NCBI GenBank assembly: GCA_052386745.1
Contig: JBQTJW010000031.1
Coordinates: forward strand, 1-42,110
DNA: 42,110 bases
Direction: 5' to 3'
Source of the DNA: Panacagrimonas sp052386745
Lineage (GTDB): Bacteria > Pseudomonadota > Gammaproteobacteria > Nevskiales > Nevskiaceae
Part shown: one piece after another, positions 18,501 through 27,795 of the stretch
Layout: every line of letters begins with the position of its first letter
Position numbering within the stretch: the first letter of the stretch is position 1
Position numbers and translations under genes: made by a program
The notes under the pieces: generated by a model
The model's input: the letters and a program-made list of their open reading frames with translations, nothing else
What the model was told of the DNA's origin: nothing
The model's database searches: none

Positions 18501-18621
18501 CGGGCAACACGTCCACCGGCAGTGTCCAGGCCTGCAACGCGCCGAGCAGCACGAGCACCAGCCCTGACAGCAGCACCAGGCGCCGATGGCCCAGGCTGCC
18601 GCTCACCACGCGTTCGAACAT
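15559..18621 (-). CDS. RND efflux transporter, CusA/CzcA-like
   Basis: 1020 residues with the RND layout: TM1 (about 12-32), a large periplasmic loop, a block of TMs, a second loop and a second TM block. The sequence AVGELVDDSVVGVENVVRRL in the fourth-TM region corresponds to the heavy-metal subgroup motif (CzcA/CusA D..V..EN); FVTVAGIAARNSILKLGRY in the second half matches TM10/11. The export driven by the proton gradient would move metal ions or small molecules out of the periplasm. The start MFERVVSGSLGHRR fits family N-termini; longer in-frame sequence upstream does not look like protein. The Cus-type methionine ladder cannot be identified by eye, so substrate is open. Its adaptors (8835-10762) are separated from it by the secreted-protein gene. 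Confidence 0.88.
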   Translation of the reverse strand: MFERVVSGSLGHRRLVLLSGLVLVLLGALQAWTLPVDVLPELSRPTVSVHVESPKLSASDADTQVAWPLSAALAGLPYLVRLRASSIAGLSTLQAEFEWGTDPYRNRQLVNERIDVVRSQLPRGAEPRLAPPTSLMGEIMLVALRGTGNDPGLRKLRSLADWTLRPALLGVPGVSQVTVIGGEVAQWEVQPDPARLKFFGVTLQSLADTLRGYGETRGGGILSAEGREHGLRGASGPFSPEALGNVAIDHRAAGPVWLHQVATVAEGARVRRGSAGTNASPAVILAVQKQPGADTRAVTGEVEARLAQLDGQLPAQTLRTTVFRQADFINISIGHVRDAFAHGVLIVAIVLALFLSGGRTTVISLVAIPLSVAGAMLGMGLLGLTVNTLTLGGLAIAVGELVDDSVVGVENVVRRLRQFGQLTTRTVIDATMEVRAGILQASLVIVAGFLPLLGLGGVEGRLFGSLATAYIAAILSSLLVAITVTPVLCWLGFGGTALAVPQERRWLTALKSVYARALTRSLAHGKWLLAASLAVLVVAGAILFKLPRSFLPLLNESTLTVTLVLKPGLALEESERVGRAAEQLILGLPEVLSVGRRTGRAELDEHAEGVHYSELDLQLRHSHRPRIELLADLRRRLEVLPGTISIGQPISHRIDHLLAGARAPLAIRIYGQHPRDIDSVATRVRALLAADPRLREGRTDEEAQVREARVEVDAARAALYGLSPPRVLEAVGRLVPGEVLSTLIEPQRRVDLVLRLPAELRSVSRLDQLPLDSPLGPVPLGWVATIVNEPVSASVVREGGRRRVLISVSPAGSQVEPAVQDLRKAIAGLALPEACEIEIQGRQVTAGDSAARLLTLGLVSLLAIAALLLLQFRDVAAVAIVMLSIPFAWAGGALALGLTGTELSVASVVGFVTVAGIAARNSILKLGRYMDTASRESATNSTDFVVQRTLDRLTPVLMTTAAAAASLVPFLSGSDQPGLEVLHPVALVVLGGMVASVVQDSFLTPALFVMWRARHRPLSD

Positions 18622-18943
18622 CACCGTTGGCCGATGCAGACGCCTGTAGGACCGCCCGCCGCGCAGCCTGCAATCGGGCGGTTTCGCCATCCCAGGACGG
18701 AGCGCTTCCTTTCGACGTCGCGCTTCGGCCGGTGGCAGGCAATGAAAAGGTGCACGGTTGGGCGCGGGGTTTCCGACGAGGGGGCGCCTATCGTAAGTGT
18801 CTGGGTGCCGAATCCTTGGAACGATTTGGCTTGGCGATATACCCGGATGATGGCGATCGCCGGCAGCCGGCATTGCACAAGGTTTGCAGGGCTTGGCGGG
18901 GAAGTTATTCGATCGCGGCCTTTGTTAAGCACATCAGATTCGT
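18622..18943. other. Divergent intergenic region between the RND cluster and the encapsulin operon
   Basis: The 439-bp gap (18622-19060) between divergent genes contains a promoter candidate for the rightward operon at 18944-18971 and a possible small ORF after it. For the leftward RND gene no clear promoter was seen. A GGCGATCGCC palindrome and a GCCGGC-A-GCCGGC repeat lie near 18852-18871. No RNA gene is recognisable. Confidence 0.5.
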
Positions 18944-18971
18944 TTGAAAGCCGGGGTGCGGCTTCTACATT
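18944..18971 (+). promoter_or_regulatory. Candidate sigma-70 promoter of the encapsulin operon
   Basis: TTGAAA (18944-18949) and TACATT (18966-18971) are separated by 16 bases. Transcription would begin close to 18978. This is the best promoter-like pair in the divergent gap and points into the rhodanese-cysE-encapsulin-desulfurase operon. Confidence 0.45.
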
Positions 18972-18977
18972 CGCTGC

Positions 18978-19061
18978 ATGGACCGCCGCCGCCGTGCTGC
19001 GGGACCTGCTGCACCCCTGGCAGCGGGACGCCATGCCAAATCAAACCCGGAGAGGGCCTGA
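18978..19061 (+). CDS. Possible 27-codon upstream ORF, start at the predicted transcript 5' end
   Basis: ATG at 18978 opens 27 codons, Arg/Ala-rich, ending in TGA 19059-19061. The last A of this stop is the A of the rhodanese ATG (TGATG). The start coincides with the transcription start predicted from the promoter at 18944-18971, so it could be translated leaderless and be coupled to the rhodanese gene. There are no Cys codons, so a cysteine-sensing attenuator is not indicated. GC-rich DNA gives such frames by chance; evidence is only positional. Confidence 0.25.
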   Translation: MDRRRRAAGPAAPLAAGRHAKSNPERA

Positions 19062-19582
19062 TGACTTACGCCAGCAATGCTGTTCCCGACTATTCCGTGA
19101 TGGACGAAGTGCCCGAACAGCTGGCCACGCGGGATGGTGAGGTGTCCTCGCTCCTTACCGTCATCAAGGCCGAGTCGGCACGCAAGGGCCTGGGCTACAG
19201 CGGCGGCGTGGCACCGATCGACGCCTGGCAGCTGGTGCAGTCCGGCGCCGCCACCCTGGTGGACGTGCGTAGCGCAGAAGAGCGGCGCTTCGTGGGCGAA
19301 GTCCCCGGCGCGGTGCACGTGCCCTGGGCCAGCGGCACGGCGCTGGTCCGCAACCCGCGCTTCGCCCGCGAGCTGGAAGGCAAGGTCGGCAAGCACGAAC
19401 CCCTGCTGCTGCTATGCCGCAGTGGCAAGCGCTCGATCCTGGCGGCGGAAGCGGCGACCAAGGCCGGCTTCACCCAGGTCTACAACGTTCTCGAAGGTTT
19501 CGAAGGCGAACTCGACGCGCGCCAGCAGCGCGGGCACAGCGACGGCTGGCGCTTCCACGGCCTGCCATGGACCCAGGACTGA
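19061..19582 (+). CDS. Rhodanese-like sulfurtransferase of the encapsulin operon
   Basis: 173 residues; the ATG at 19061 has GGAGAGG six bases upstream. A single rhodanese domain spans about residues 50-155: ATLVDVRSAEERRFVGEVPGAVHVPW, then the active-site loop LLLLCRSGKRS, whose Cys takes up sulfane sulfur, then AGFTQVYNVLEGFEGELD. The N-terminal 45 residues are an extra segment without recognisable motif. Single-domain rhodaneses pass persulfide sulfur between proteins and small thiols. This gene class is a known companion of family 2A encapsulins, consistent with accepting sulfur released by the desulfurase. Its 3' end is followed within about 15 bases by the serine acetyltransferase start. 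Confidence 0.92.
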   Translation: MTYASNAVPDYSVMDEVPEQLATRDGEVSSLLTVIKAESARKGLGYSGGVAPIDAWQLVQSGAATLVDVRSAEERRFVGEVPGAVHVPWASGTALVRNPRFARELEGKVGKHEPLLLLCRSGKRSILAAEAATKAGFTQVYNVLEGFEGELDARQQRGHSDGWRFHGLPWTQD

Positions 19583-19596
19583 ACGGCGAACCGGAC

Positions 19597-20571
19597 ATGG
19601 TCGAGGTTCAAGGGGCTCAAGGGGCTCAAGGGGAAGAACCTCAGCACTGGAACCTGCCGGCCATCGTCGCCGGCCTGCGCGAGGCCCGCGAGCGCTGGCG
19701 CGACAGCCGCGTGCGCAAGCGTGACCTGGCAACGCACGAGTTTCCGTCGCGCGACGTGGTGCGCGACATCATGGTGGACCTGCGCGGCGCGCTGTTCCCG
19801 CTGCGCCTGGGGCCGCCCGACCTGAAGCGCGACGGCGAGGACTTCTACGTCGGCCACGCGCTGGATTCGGCGCTGAACCTGCTCTTCCAGCAGATCCAGC
19901 TGGAGCTGTCGTGGAAGCTGCGCAGCAACGACGTACCGGTGCCGCCCGGCCGGTACGCCGCGCGCGCGGCCGGCATCGTGACGCGCTTTTCGGCGGAACT
20001 GCCACGCCTGCGCAGCCTGCTCGATACCGACGTGGAAGCGGCCTACCGCGGCGATCCCGCGGCCCAGGGCGTGGACGAGGTCCTGCTGTGCTATCCCGGC
20101 GTGCTGGCGCTGATCCATCACCGCATCGCGCACCAGCTGCACCGGCTGGGCGCGCCGCTGGTGGCGCGCATCGTTGCGGAGCTGGCGCACTCTGAAACGG
20201 GTATCGACATCCATCCCGGCGCCCGCATCGGCGCGCACTTCTTCATCGACCACGGTACCGGCGTGGTGATCGGCGAGACGGCGCAGATCGGCGAGCACGT
20301 GCGCACCTACCAGGCCGTGACCCTGGGCGCCAAGCGCTTCGAGACCGAGTCCGACGGCGCTCTGCAGAAGGGCAAGCCGCGCCATCCCATCCTGGAAGAC
20401 GGGGTGGTGATCTACGCCGGCGCCACCATCCTGGGGCGCATCACGATCGGCCGCGGCTCCAGCATCGGCGGCAATGTGTGGCTCACGCGCAGCGTGCCGC
20501 CGGGCAGCCAGGTGACGCAGGGCCGGCTGGACCACGCCATCGGCGCCCCGGCCGAGGCCGCCGCGCCATGA
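19597..20571 (+). CDS. cysE: Serine O-acetyltransferase (EpsC/CysE type)
   Basis: About 324 residues from the ATG at 19597; an in-frame ATG at 19567, overlapping the rhodanese stop, is the alternative. The protein makes O-acetylserine from serine and acetyl-CoA, the acceptor for sulfide in cysteine synthesis. An N-terminal helical domain (about 20-190) precedes a left-handed hexapeptide beta-helix: GIDIHPGARIGAHFFIDHG, with the catalytic His pair region, then TGVVIGETAQIG and GVVIYAGATILGRITIGRGSSIGGNVW. This is the long EpsC-like form. A 9-bp triplication near the 5' end encodes a Gly-Ala-Gln repeat. The stop overlaps the start of the XRE gene (ATGA). Serine acetyltransferase is a typical neighbour of family 2A encapsulin genes and co-supplies the cysteine that the desulfurase consumes. 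Confidence 0.94.
   Translation: MVEVQGAQGAQGEEPQHWNLPAIVAGLREARERWRDSRVRKRDLATHEFPSRDVVRDIMVDLRGALFPLRLGPPDLKRDGEDFYVGHALDSALNLLFQQIQLELSWKLRSNDVPVPPGRYAARAAGIVTRFSAELPRLRSLLDTDVEAAYRGDPAAQGVDEVLLCYPGVLALIHHRIAHQLHRLGAPLVARIVAELAHSETGIDIHPGARIGAHFFIDHGTGVVIGETAQIGEHVRTYQAVTLGAKRFETESDGALQKGKPRHPILEDGVVIYAGATILGRITIGRGSSIGGNVWLTRSVPPGSQVTQGRLDHAIGAPAEAAAP
19608..19634 (+). repeat. Three 9-bp tandem repeats (TCAAGGGGC) at the 5' end of cysE
   Basis: TCAAGGGGC at 19608-19616 and 19617-19625, and TCAAGGGGA at 19626-19634, encode the repeat QGA-QGA-QGE in the N-terminal tail. The unit is a multiple of three, so copy-number changes would lengthen or shorten the tail without breaking the frame. Confidence 0.85.
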
Positions 20572-20789
20572 AGGAGCTCGAGCAGCGCTTCGGCCGCGCG
20601 GTGCGCGAGGCGCGGGCGAGCCGCGGCTGGTCGCAGGAACACCTGGCGGAACTTGCCAACCTCAATCGCAGCTATCTCGGCGAGATCGAACGCGGCGAGG
20701 TCGCGCCGTCGCTGGTCACGGTGGGCAAGCTCGCCACCGCGCTGTGCCAGAGCCTGTCGTCCCTGCTCGGCCGCTGCGAGAGCACCTGA
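20568..20789 (+). CDS. Small XRE-family helix-turn-helix regulator
   Basis: 73 residues, almost entirely one Cro/CI-type HTH domain: FGRAVREARASRGWSQEHLAELANLNRSYLGEIERGEVAPSLVTVGKLATAL. The recognition helix region SQEHLAELANLNRSYLGEIERG is complete. The start ATG (20568) overlaps the cysE stop by four bases, so translation is coupled. There is no sensor domain. Its place between cysE and the encapsulin shell gene suggests a regulator of this operon, perhaps acting on a site such as the CTATCGATAG palindrome before the shell gene; direct evidence is lacking. Confidence 0.88.
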   Translation: MKELEQRFGRAVREARASRGWSQEHLAELANLNRSYLGEIERGEVAPSLVTVGKLATALCQSLSSLLGRCEST

Positions 20790-20862
20790 GCCACCGAGCA
20801 CCTGACACTGCCGGCAGATTGATGGCGATAGCCTGTAGCGGGCTCCGTCATGCCCGGCGAAT

Positions 20863-20872
20863 CTATCGATAG
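20863..20872. promoter_or_regulatory. CTATCGATAG palindrome before the encapsulin shell gene
   Basis: A perfect 10-bp palindrome lies 26 bases upstream of the shell-protein ATG, in the only sizeable gap (109 bp, 20790-20898) inside the operon. It may be an operator for a dimeric regulator such as the adjacent XRE protein, with an internal promoter giving extra shell and cargo. No matching -35/-10 pair was found. Confidence 0.35.
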
Positions 20873-20898
20873 TCCACTTTCTTCTGAAGAGATTGCCC

Positions 20899-21811
20899 AT
20901 GGCCGAACCCATTCCCCCTCCGGCGGCGCTGCCCACCCTGACCGACAAGGCGGCGCATCAACTTGCCAATACCACCAAGACCGTTGCGCAGCTGCCCATC
21001 ATCACGCCGCGCTGGCTGGTGCACCTGCTGCAATGGCTGCCGGTGGAGGCGGGCGTGTACCGGGTCAACAAGGTGGCCAATCCGTCCGACATCCGCACGG
21101 CCTGCCAGGTCACGGATTCCGGCCAGCTGCCCAATTCCTTCGTGCAGTACGAGGAGGCGCCGCGCGAGTACTGGCTGCGCCAGGTGGCGACCAAGCTCAA
21201 CGTGCATACGCGCGTGTCGGACCTGTATTCCAGCCCGCACGACCAGATCAAGGAGCAGCTCCGTCTCATCATCGAGACCATCAAGGAGCGCCAGGAAAGC
21301 GAGCTCATCAACAACCCGGACTACGGCCTTTTGGCCAACGTGGCCGAGAGCCAGCGCGTGTTCCCGCTCACCGGCGCCCCCACGCCGGACGACCTCGACG
21401 AGCTGCTGACCAAGGTCTGGAAGGAGCCCGCGTTCTTCCTCACGCATCCGCTGGCTATCGCCGCGTTCGGCCGCGAATGCACGCGCCGCGGCGTGCCGCC
21501 GCCCACCGTGAGCCTGTTCGGGGCGCAGTTCATCACCTGGCGCGGCCTGCCGCTGATTCCCAGCGACAAGGTGCCGGTGATCGACGGCAAGTCCAAGATC
21601 CTGCTTTTGCGCGTGGGCGACAAGCGCCAGGGCGTGGTGGGACTGTTCCAGCCCGGCCTGCCGGGCGAGCAGAGCCCGGGCCTGTCGGTGCGCCTGATGG
21701 GCATCGACGATCACGCCATCGCCTCCTACCTCATCACGCTGTACTGCTCGCTGGCCGTGCACACGGACGATGCGCTGGCGGTTCTGGAAGACGTGGAAGT
21801 GAACAAGTTCC

Positions 21812-21837
<26 letters not shown>
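20899..21837 (+). CDS. Family 2A encapsulin shell protein (SrpI type)
   Basis: 312 residues from the ATG at 20899 (GAAGAGA seven bases upstream). It matches the SrpI/family 2A encapsulins, HK97-fold proteins that assemble into T=1 icosahedral shells of about 25 nm. Recognisable features are the N-terminal arm with LTDKAAHQLANTTKTVAQ, then PRWLVHLLQWLPVEAGVYRVNKV, the central helix with SSPHDQIKEQLRLIIETIKERQESELINN, the segment DDLDELLTKVWKEPAFFLTHPLAIAAFGREC, and the C-terminal FGAQFITWRGLPLIPSDKVP followed by GVVGLFQPGLPGEQSPGLSVRLMG. The length is that of the family and no cyclic-nucleotide-binding insertion (the 2B type) is present. The next gene, overlapping by 26 bases, is the expected cargo, a cysteine desulfurase with a long disordered N-terminus. 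The shell would enclose sulfur transfer chemistry. Confidence 0.93.
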
Positions 21838-24031
<2,194 letters not shown>

Positions 24032-24103
24032 TCGGCAGGCTGAGGGCTGGCGGCGCCGGCCTTCGGCCTGCGCTTCCGGTCGGGAGCGATCCGGCCGGGC
24101 GTG

Positions 24104-24129
24104 CCGGCCTCGTCTATTTCCGAGGCCGG
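24104..24129. terminator. Hairpin between the convergent desulfurase and metY genes
   Basis: CCGGCCTCG (24104-24112) and CGAGGCCGG (24121-24129) form a perfect 9-bp stem with an 8-base loop in the 174-bp gap between convergent genes. There is no T-tract on either side, so it is a weak or bidirectional terminator or a shared 3'-end stabiliser. Confidence 0.5.
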
Positions 24130-24205
24130 GTCTACCGCCAGATCAGGTTCCTCTCCTGGGCCGGTTCGAGGCTTGATCGTGCTCAAGGTCACTTGAAACC
24201 TGTCG

Positions 24206-25492
24206 TCACGCCCTCGCAATCGCCTGGTCCAGGTCCGCGATCAGGTCGTCGATGTGCTCGATGCCAATCGAGAGCCGCACCATGTCTTCCGTGACGCCAG
24301 CCTTCACCAGTTCTGCGGGGGCGAGCTGGCGGTGGGTGGTGGAGGCGGGGTGCGTGGCCAGGGACTTGGCGTCGCCGATGTTGACCAGCCGCGTGAACAG
24401 CTTGAGCGCGTCCTGGAATCGCGCGCCGGCTTCGCGCCCACCCTGGAGCCCGAAGGTGAGCAGGCCGGACGATCGTCCGCCCAGGTAGCGCCGCGCCAGC
24501 GCGTGGTCGGGGTGGTTTTCCAGCCCGGCGTAACTCACCCAGGCCACCTTGGCGTGCTGTTGCAGGTGGCGGGCGATGCGCAGGGTGTTGTCGATGATGC
24601 GGTCCATGCGCAGCGACAGGGTTTCGATGCCCTGCAGGATCTGGAAGGCGTTGAACGGTGACAGCGCCGCGCCGGTGTTGCGCAGCGGCACCACGCGCGC
24701 CCGGCCGATGTAGGCGGCGGGCCCCAAGGCCTCGGTGTAGACCACGCCGTGGTAGCTCACGTCGGGTTCGTTGAGCTTGGTGAAGCGCTGCTTGTGCTCG
24801 GCCCAGGGGAACTTGCCGGAGTCCACGATGGCCCCGCCCAGGGTGGTGCCGTGTCCGCCCAGGTACTTGGTGAGCGAGTGCACCACGATGTCGGCGCCGT
24901 GCTCGATCGGCCGCAGCAGGTAGGGCGTGGCCACGGTGTTGTCCACGATCAGCGGCACGCCGGCGGCGTGGGCGGTTTTCGCCAGGGCGGCGATGTCGGT
25001 GATGTTGCCCAGCGGGTTGCCGATGCTCTCCACGAACACCGCCTTGGTGCGCGCGTCGATCAGCGGAGCGAAGCTGTCCGGCATGCGCGGGTCGGCAAAG
25101 CGCGTCTCGATGCCGAACTGTGGCAGCGTGTGGGCGAACAGGTTGTAGGTGCCGCCATACAGCGTGCTGGAGGACACGATGTTGTCGCCCGCCGCCGCAA
25201 TGGTCTGGATGGCATAGGTCACGGCGGCCTGCCCGGACGCCAGGGCCAGCGACGCGATGCCGCCTTCGAGCGCGGCCAGGCGCTTCTCCAGCACATCGTT
25301 GGTCGGATTCATGATCCGCGAGTAGATGTTGCCGGTGACCTTCAGGTCGAACAGGTCGGCCCCGTGCTGGGTGTCGTCGAATGCAAAGGCCACGGTCTGG
25401 TAGATGGGCACGGCCACGGCGCGCGTGGTGGGATCGGGCTGGTAGCCGGCGTGCACGGCCAGGGTGTCGAACTTCCACTCGGTTTCGGACAT
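24206..25492 (-). CDS. metY: O-acetylhomoserine sulfhydrylase (MetY)
   Basis: 428 residues, a PLP-dependent enzyme of the Cys/Met metabolism family that joins O-acetylhomoserine with sulfide to make homocysteine. The N-terminus has FDTLAVHAGYQPDPTTRAVAVPIYQT, then YSRIMNPTNDVLEKRLAALEGG and the PLP lysine in HSLTKYLGGHGTTLGG. The C-terminus carries SLATHPASTTH and VRLSIGIEHIDDLIADLDQAI. The long form, with the insertion between the lysine and the C-terminal domain, separates it from MetB/MetC. It uses the sulfide obtained from sulfate taken up by the neighbouring transporter. A 199-bp gap separates it from cysA. Confidence 0.93.
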   Translation of the reverse strand: MSETEWKFDTLAVHAGYQPDPTTRAVAVPIYQTVAFAFDDTQHGADLFDLKVTGNIYSRIMNPTNDVLEKRLAALEGGIASLALASGQAAVTYAIQTIAAAGDNIVSSSTLYGGTYNLFAHTLPQFGIETRFADPRMPDSFAPLIDARTKAVFVESIGNPLGNITDIAALAKTAHAAGVPLIVDNTVATPYLLRPIEHGADIVVHSLTKYLGGHGTTLGGAIVDSGKFPWAEHKQRFTKLNEPDVSYHGVVYTEALGPAAYIGRARVVPLRNTGAALSPFNAFQILQGIETLSLRMDRIIDNTLRIARHLQQHAKVAWVSYAGLENHPDHALARRYLGGRSSGLLTFGLQGGREAGARFQDALKLFTRLVNIGDAKSLATHPASTTHRQLAPAELVKAGVTEDMVRLSIGIEHIDDLIADLDQAIARA

Positions 25493-25556
25493 GGGATGAC
25501 CTTCGTCTGGGGTGGGACTGCTAGCCCCCGGAACAGGCCGGAGGTCGAAAACGGGC

Positions 25557-25584
25557 CGGGCAACGATAGCGGAACCGTTGCCCG
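25557..25584 (-). terminator. Hairpin after the sulfate transporter operon
   Basis: CGGGCAACG (25557-25565) and CGTTGCCCG (25576-25584) form a perfect 9-bp stem with a 10-base loop, 108 bases beyond the cysA stop on the minus strand and followed there by GCCCGTTTTCG, a short T-run. This may end the sulfate transport transcript before metY. No SAM-type riboswitch pattern was seen in this gap. Confidence 0.5.
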
Positions 25585-25691
25585 CATTCAGGTGCCGCGA
25601 ACGCGGGCCGGGTGGTGGCGTGCCAACCGCGTCCGAGTGCGTTCACGCGAGATGCCAAAAAACCGGTTGCGCCTGCTACAGGGGCCGCACC

Positions 25692-26822
25692 CTAGCCCAG
25701 GCGCCCGCGCTCGCGTTCGCGGCCGATCAGCTTGGTGTCGGGAATCGTGCCCTTGCCCGCGGCCGGCGCCTGGCGCGGGAACACGCTGTACTGGTTGAGG
25801 CGCAGGCGCACGTCGTGGCCGGGCGCGTGGATCTTCACGTCGTGGTGCAGGTGGGGAATTTCCACTTCCAGCAGCTGGTCGGTGTGCCTGGCGCGCACCT
25901 CCCAGCGCACGATCGGGCCGGTGCGCTGCACCGAGACGATGGTGGCATCGAAGCCGGGCTTGGCCGGGTCGCCCACGCGCAGATCGCCCGGGCGCACGTA
26001 CACGTCCACGTCGCCGGACGGGAGGATGGTCTCGGTGACCAGCGGGACGTCCACTCCCTCCACCTCGATCTGCCGGCCATGCGCCACGCCGGGCAGCACG
26101 TTGACGCCGCCCAGGAAGTCGAACACGAAGGGCGTGGCGGGATGCTCGTACACCTCGTCGGTGCTGCCGATCTGCTCGATGCGGCCCTTGTTCATCACCA
26201 CCACCCGGTCGGCCAGTTCCAGCGCCTCCTCCTGGTCGTGGGTGACGAAGATGGTGGTGTAGCCGGTCTTGTCGTGCAGTGCGCGCAGCCAGCGACGCAG
26301 GTCCTTGCGCACCTTGGCGTCCAGCGCGCCGAACGGTTCGTCCAGCAGCAGCACGCGCGGGTCGATGGCCAGCGCACGCGCCAGCGCCACCCGCTGCTTC
26401 TGCCCGCCCGAGAGCTGGCTGGGGTAGCGCTTGTCCAGCCCGGACAGCTGCACCAGGTCGATCAGCTCCAGCACGCGCTTCCTGATGTCCGCCGGGTCGG
26501 GGCGCGTCCTGCGGCTGCGGATTTGCAGGCCGAAGGCCACGTTGTCGAACACCGTCATGTGCTTGAACAGCGCGTAGTGCTGGAACACGAAGCCCACGCG
26601 GCGCTCGCGCACCGGCAGCGGCGCGGTGTCTTCGCCGCCGAACAGGATGCGCCCCGAGTCGGCGAATTCCAGCCCGGCGATGGTGCGCAGCAGCGTGGTC
26701 TTGCCCGAGCCGGAAGGCCCCAGCAGGGCGATCAGCTCGCCGGACTCGATATCCAGGTCAACCCCGCCCAGCGCCGTGAAGGTGCCGAAGCGCTTGTGGA
26801 TGTCGCGGATCTGGATGTGCAT
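25692..26822 (-). CDS. cysA: Sulfate/thiosulfate ABC transporter, ATP-binding protein
   Basis: 376 residues, the CysA ATPase that energises sulfate import with CysT and CysW. The N-terminal domain begins MHIQIRDIHKRFGTFTALGGVDLD, followed by the Walker A GPSGSGKTTLL (about 35-45), the signature LSGGQKQRVALARALA (about 136-151) and the Walker B LLLDEPFGALD with THDQEEALELADRV. The C-terminal 120 residues form a TOBE-like regulatory region. It starts 36 bases downstream of cysW and closes the operon. Confidence 0.95.
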   Translation of the reverse strand: MHIQIRDIHKRFGTFTALGGVDLDIESGELIALLGPSGSGKTTLLRTIAGLEFADSGRILFGGEDTAPLPVRERRVGFVFQHYALFKHMTVFDNVAFGLQIRSRRTRPDPADIRKRVLELIDLVQLSGLDKRYPSQLSGGQKQRVALARALAIDPRVLLLDEPFGALDAKVRKDLRRWLRALHDKTGYTTIFVTHDQEEALELADRVVVMNKGRIEQIGSTDEVYEHPATPFVFDFLGGVNVLPGVAHGRQIEVEGVDVPLVTETILPSGDVDVYVRPGDLRVGDPAKPGFDATIVSVQRTGPIVRWEVRARHTDQLLEVEIPHLHHDVKIHAPGHDVRLRLNQYSVFPRQAPAAGKGTIPDTKLIGRERERGRLG

Positions 26823-26858
26823 GGGCGCGGGGACGGCAAACGGTTGCGGAAAGGGATT

Positions 26859-27764
26859 TCAGTGCTTGCGCACGGCGGCCAGCTCGGCGCCGTGGCGCCA
26901 TTCGAGCGTGCTCTTGAGCACCAGCGTGAGCAGCGCCAGCACGGCCAGCAGCGAGGCCACCGCGAACGCCGCGGCGAAGTTGTATTCGTTGTAGAGAATC
27001 TCCACGAGCAGCGGCATGGTGTTGGTGAGGCCGCGGATGTGGCCCGACACGACGCTCACCGCGCCGAACTCGCCCATCGCCCGCGCGTTGCACAGCAGCA
27101 CGCCGTACAGCAGGCCCCACTTGATGTTGGGCAGGGTCACGCGCCAGAAGGTCTGCCAGCCGGTGGCGCCCAGCGACAGCGCGGCCTGCTCGTCGTCCGT
27201 GCCCTGCTCCTGCATCAACGGGATCAGCTCGCGCGCCACGAAGGGGAAGGTCACGAAGATGGTGGCCAGCACGATGCCGGGCATGGCGAAGATCACCTTG
27301 AACTCGTGCTCGCTCATCCACTCGCCGGCCCAGCCCTGAGCGCCGAAGATCAGCACGTAGATCAGGCCCGACACGACCGGCGAGACCGAGAACGGCAGGT
27401 CGATCAGCGTGATCAGGAACTGCCGGGCGCGGAACTGGTGCTTGGTCACCGCCCAGGCCGCGCACACTCCGAACACCACGTTGAGCGGCACGGCGATGGC
27501 CGAGACCGTGAGCGTGAGGGCGATGGCCGACAGCGCGTCCGGGTCCTTCACCGCGTCCACGTAGGTGCCCAGGCCGTTGCGCAGCGCCTCCACGAACACC
27601 GCGACCAGCGGCAGCAGCAGGAACCCGGCCAGGAAGGTCAGGGCAACGGCGATGAGCAGCCGGCGCACCCAGGGCGTCTCGGTGATGGTGGCGTTGCGCT
27701 GGATCAGCGGCTCGAACGGCAGCTTGGGCGGATCCTTGAGCGTGGCGGTGGGCGCTTGGGTCAT
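26859..27764 (-). CDS. cysW: Sulfate ABC transporter permease CysW
   Basis: 301 residues with about six transmembrane segments. The cytoplasmic EAA-type loop of binding-protein-dependent permeases is visible as EQAALSLGATGWQTFWRVTLPNIKWGLLYG. GEFGAVSVVSGHIRG is characteristic of sulfate permeases. Start at ATG 27764; the gene follows cysT by about 31 bases. Confidence 0.95.
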   Translation of the reverse strand: MTQAPTATLKDPPKLPFEPLIQRNATITETPWVRRLLIAVALTFLAGFLLLPLVAVFVEALRNGLGTYVDAVKDPDALSAIALTLTVSAIAVPLNVVFGVCAAWAVTKHQFRARQFLITLIDLPFSVSPVVSGLIYVLIFGAQGWAGEWMSEHEFKVIFAMPGIVLATIFVTFPFVARELIPLMQEQGTDDEQAALSLGATGWQTFWRVTLPNIKWGLLYGVLLCNARAMGEFGAVSVVSGHIRGLTNTMPLLVEILYNEYNFAAAFAVASLLAVLALLTLVLKSTLEWRHGAELAAVRKH

Positions 27765-27795
27765 TCGCGTGGTCCTGTGGGGTGGAACGTGGCGG

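Noticed and set aside
25493..25691. Riboswitch (SAM or SAH type) upstream of metY
   Set aside because: Only one simple 9-bp hairpin is visible; no conserved SAM riboswitch core was recognised. It fits a terminator of the cys operon better.
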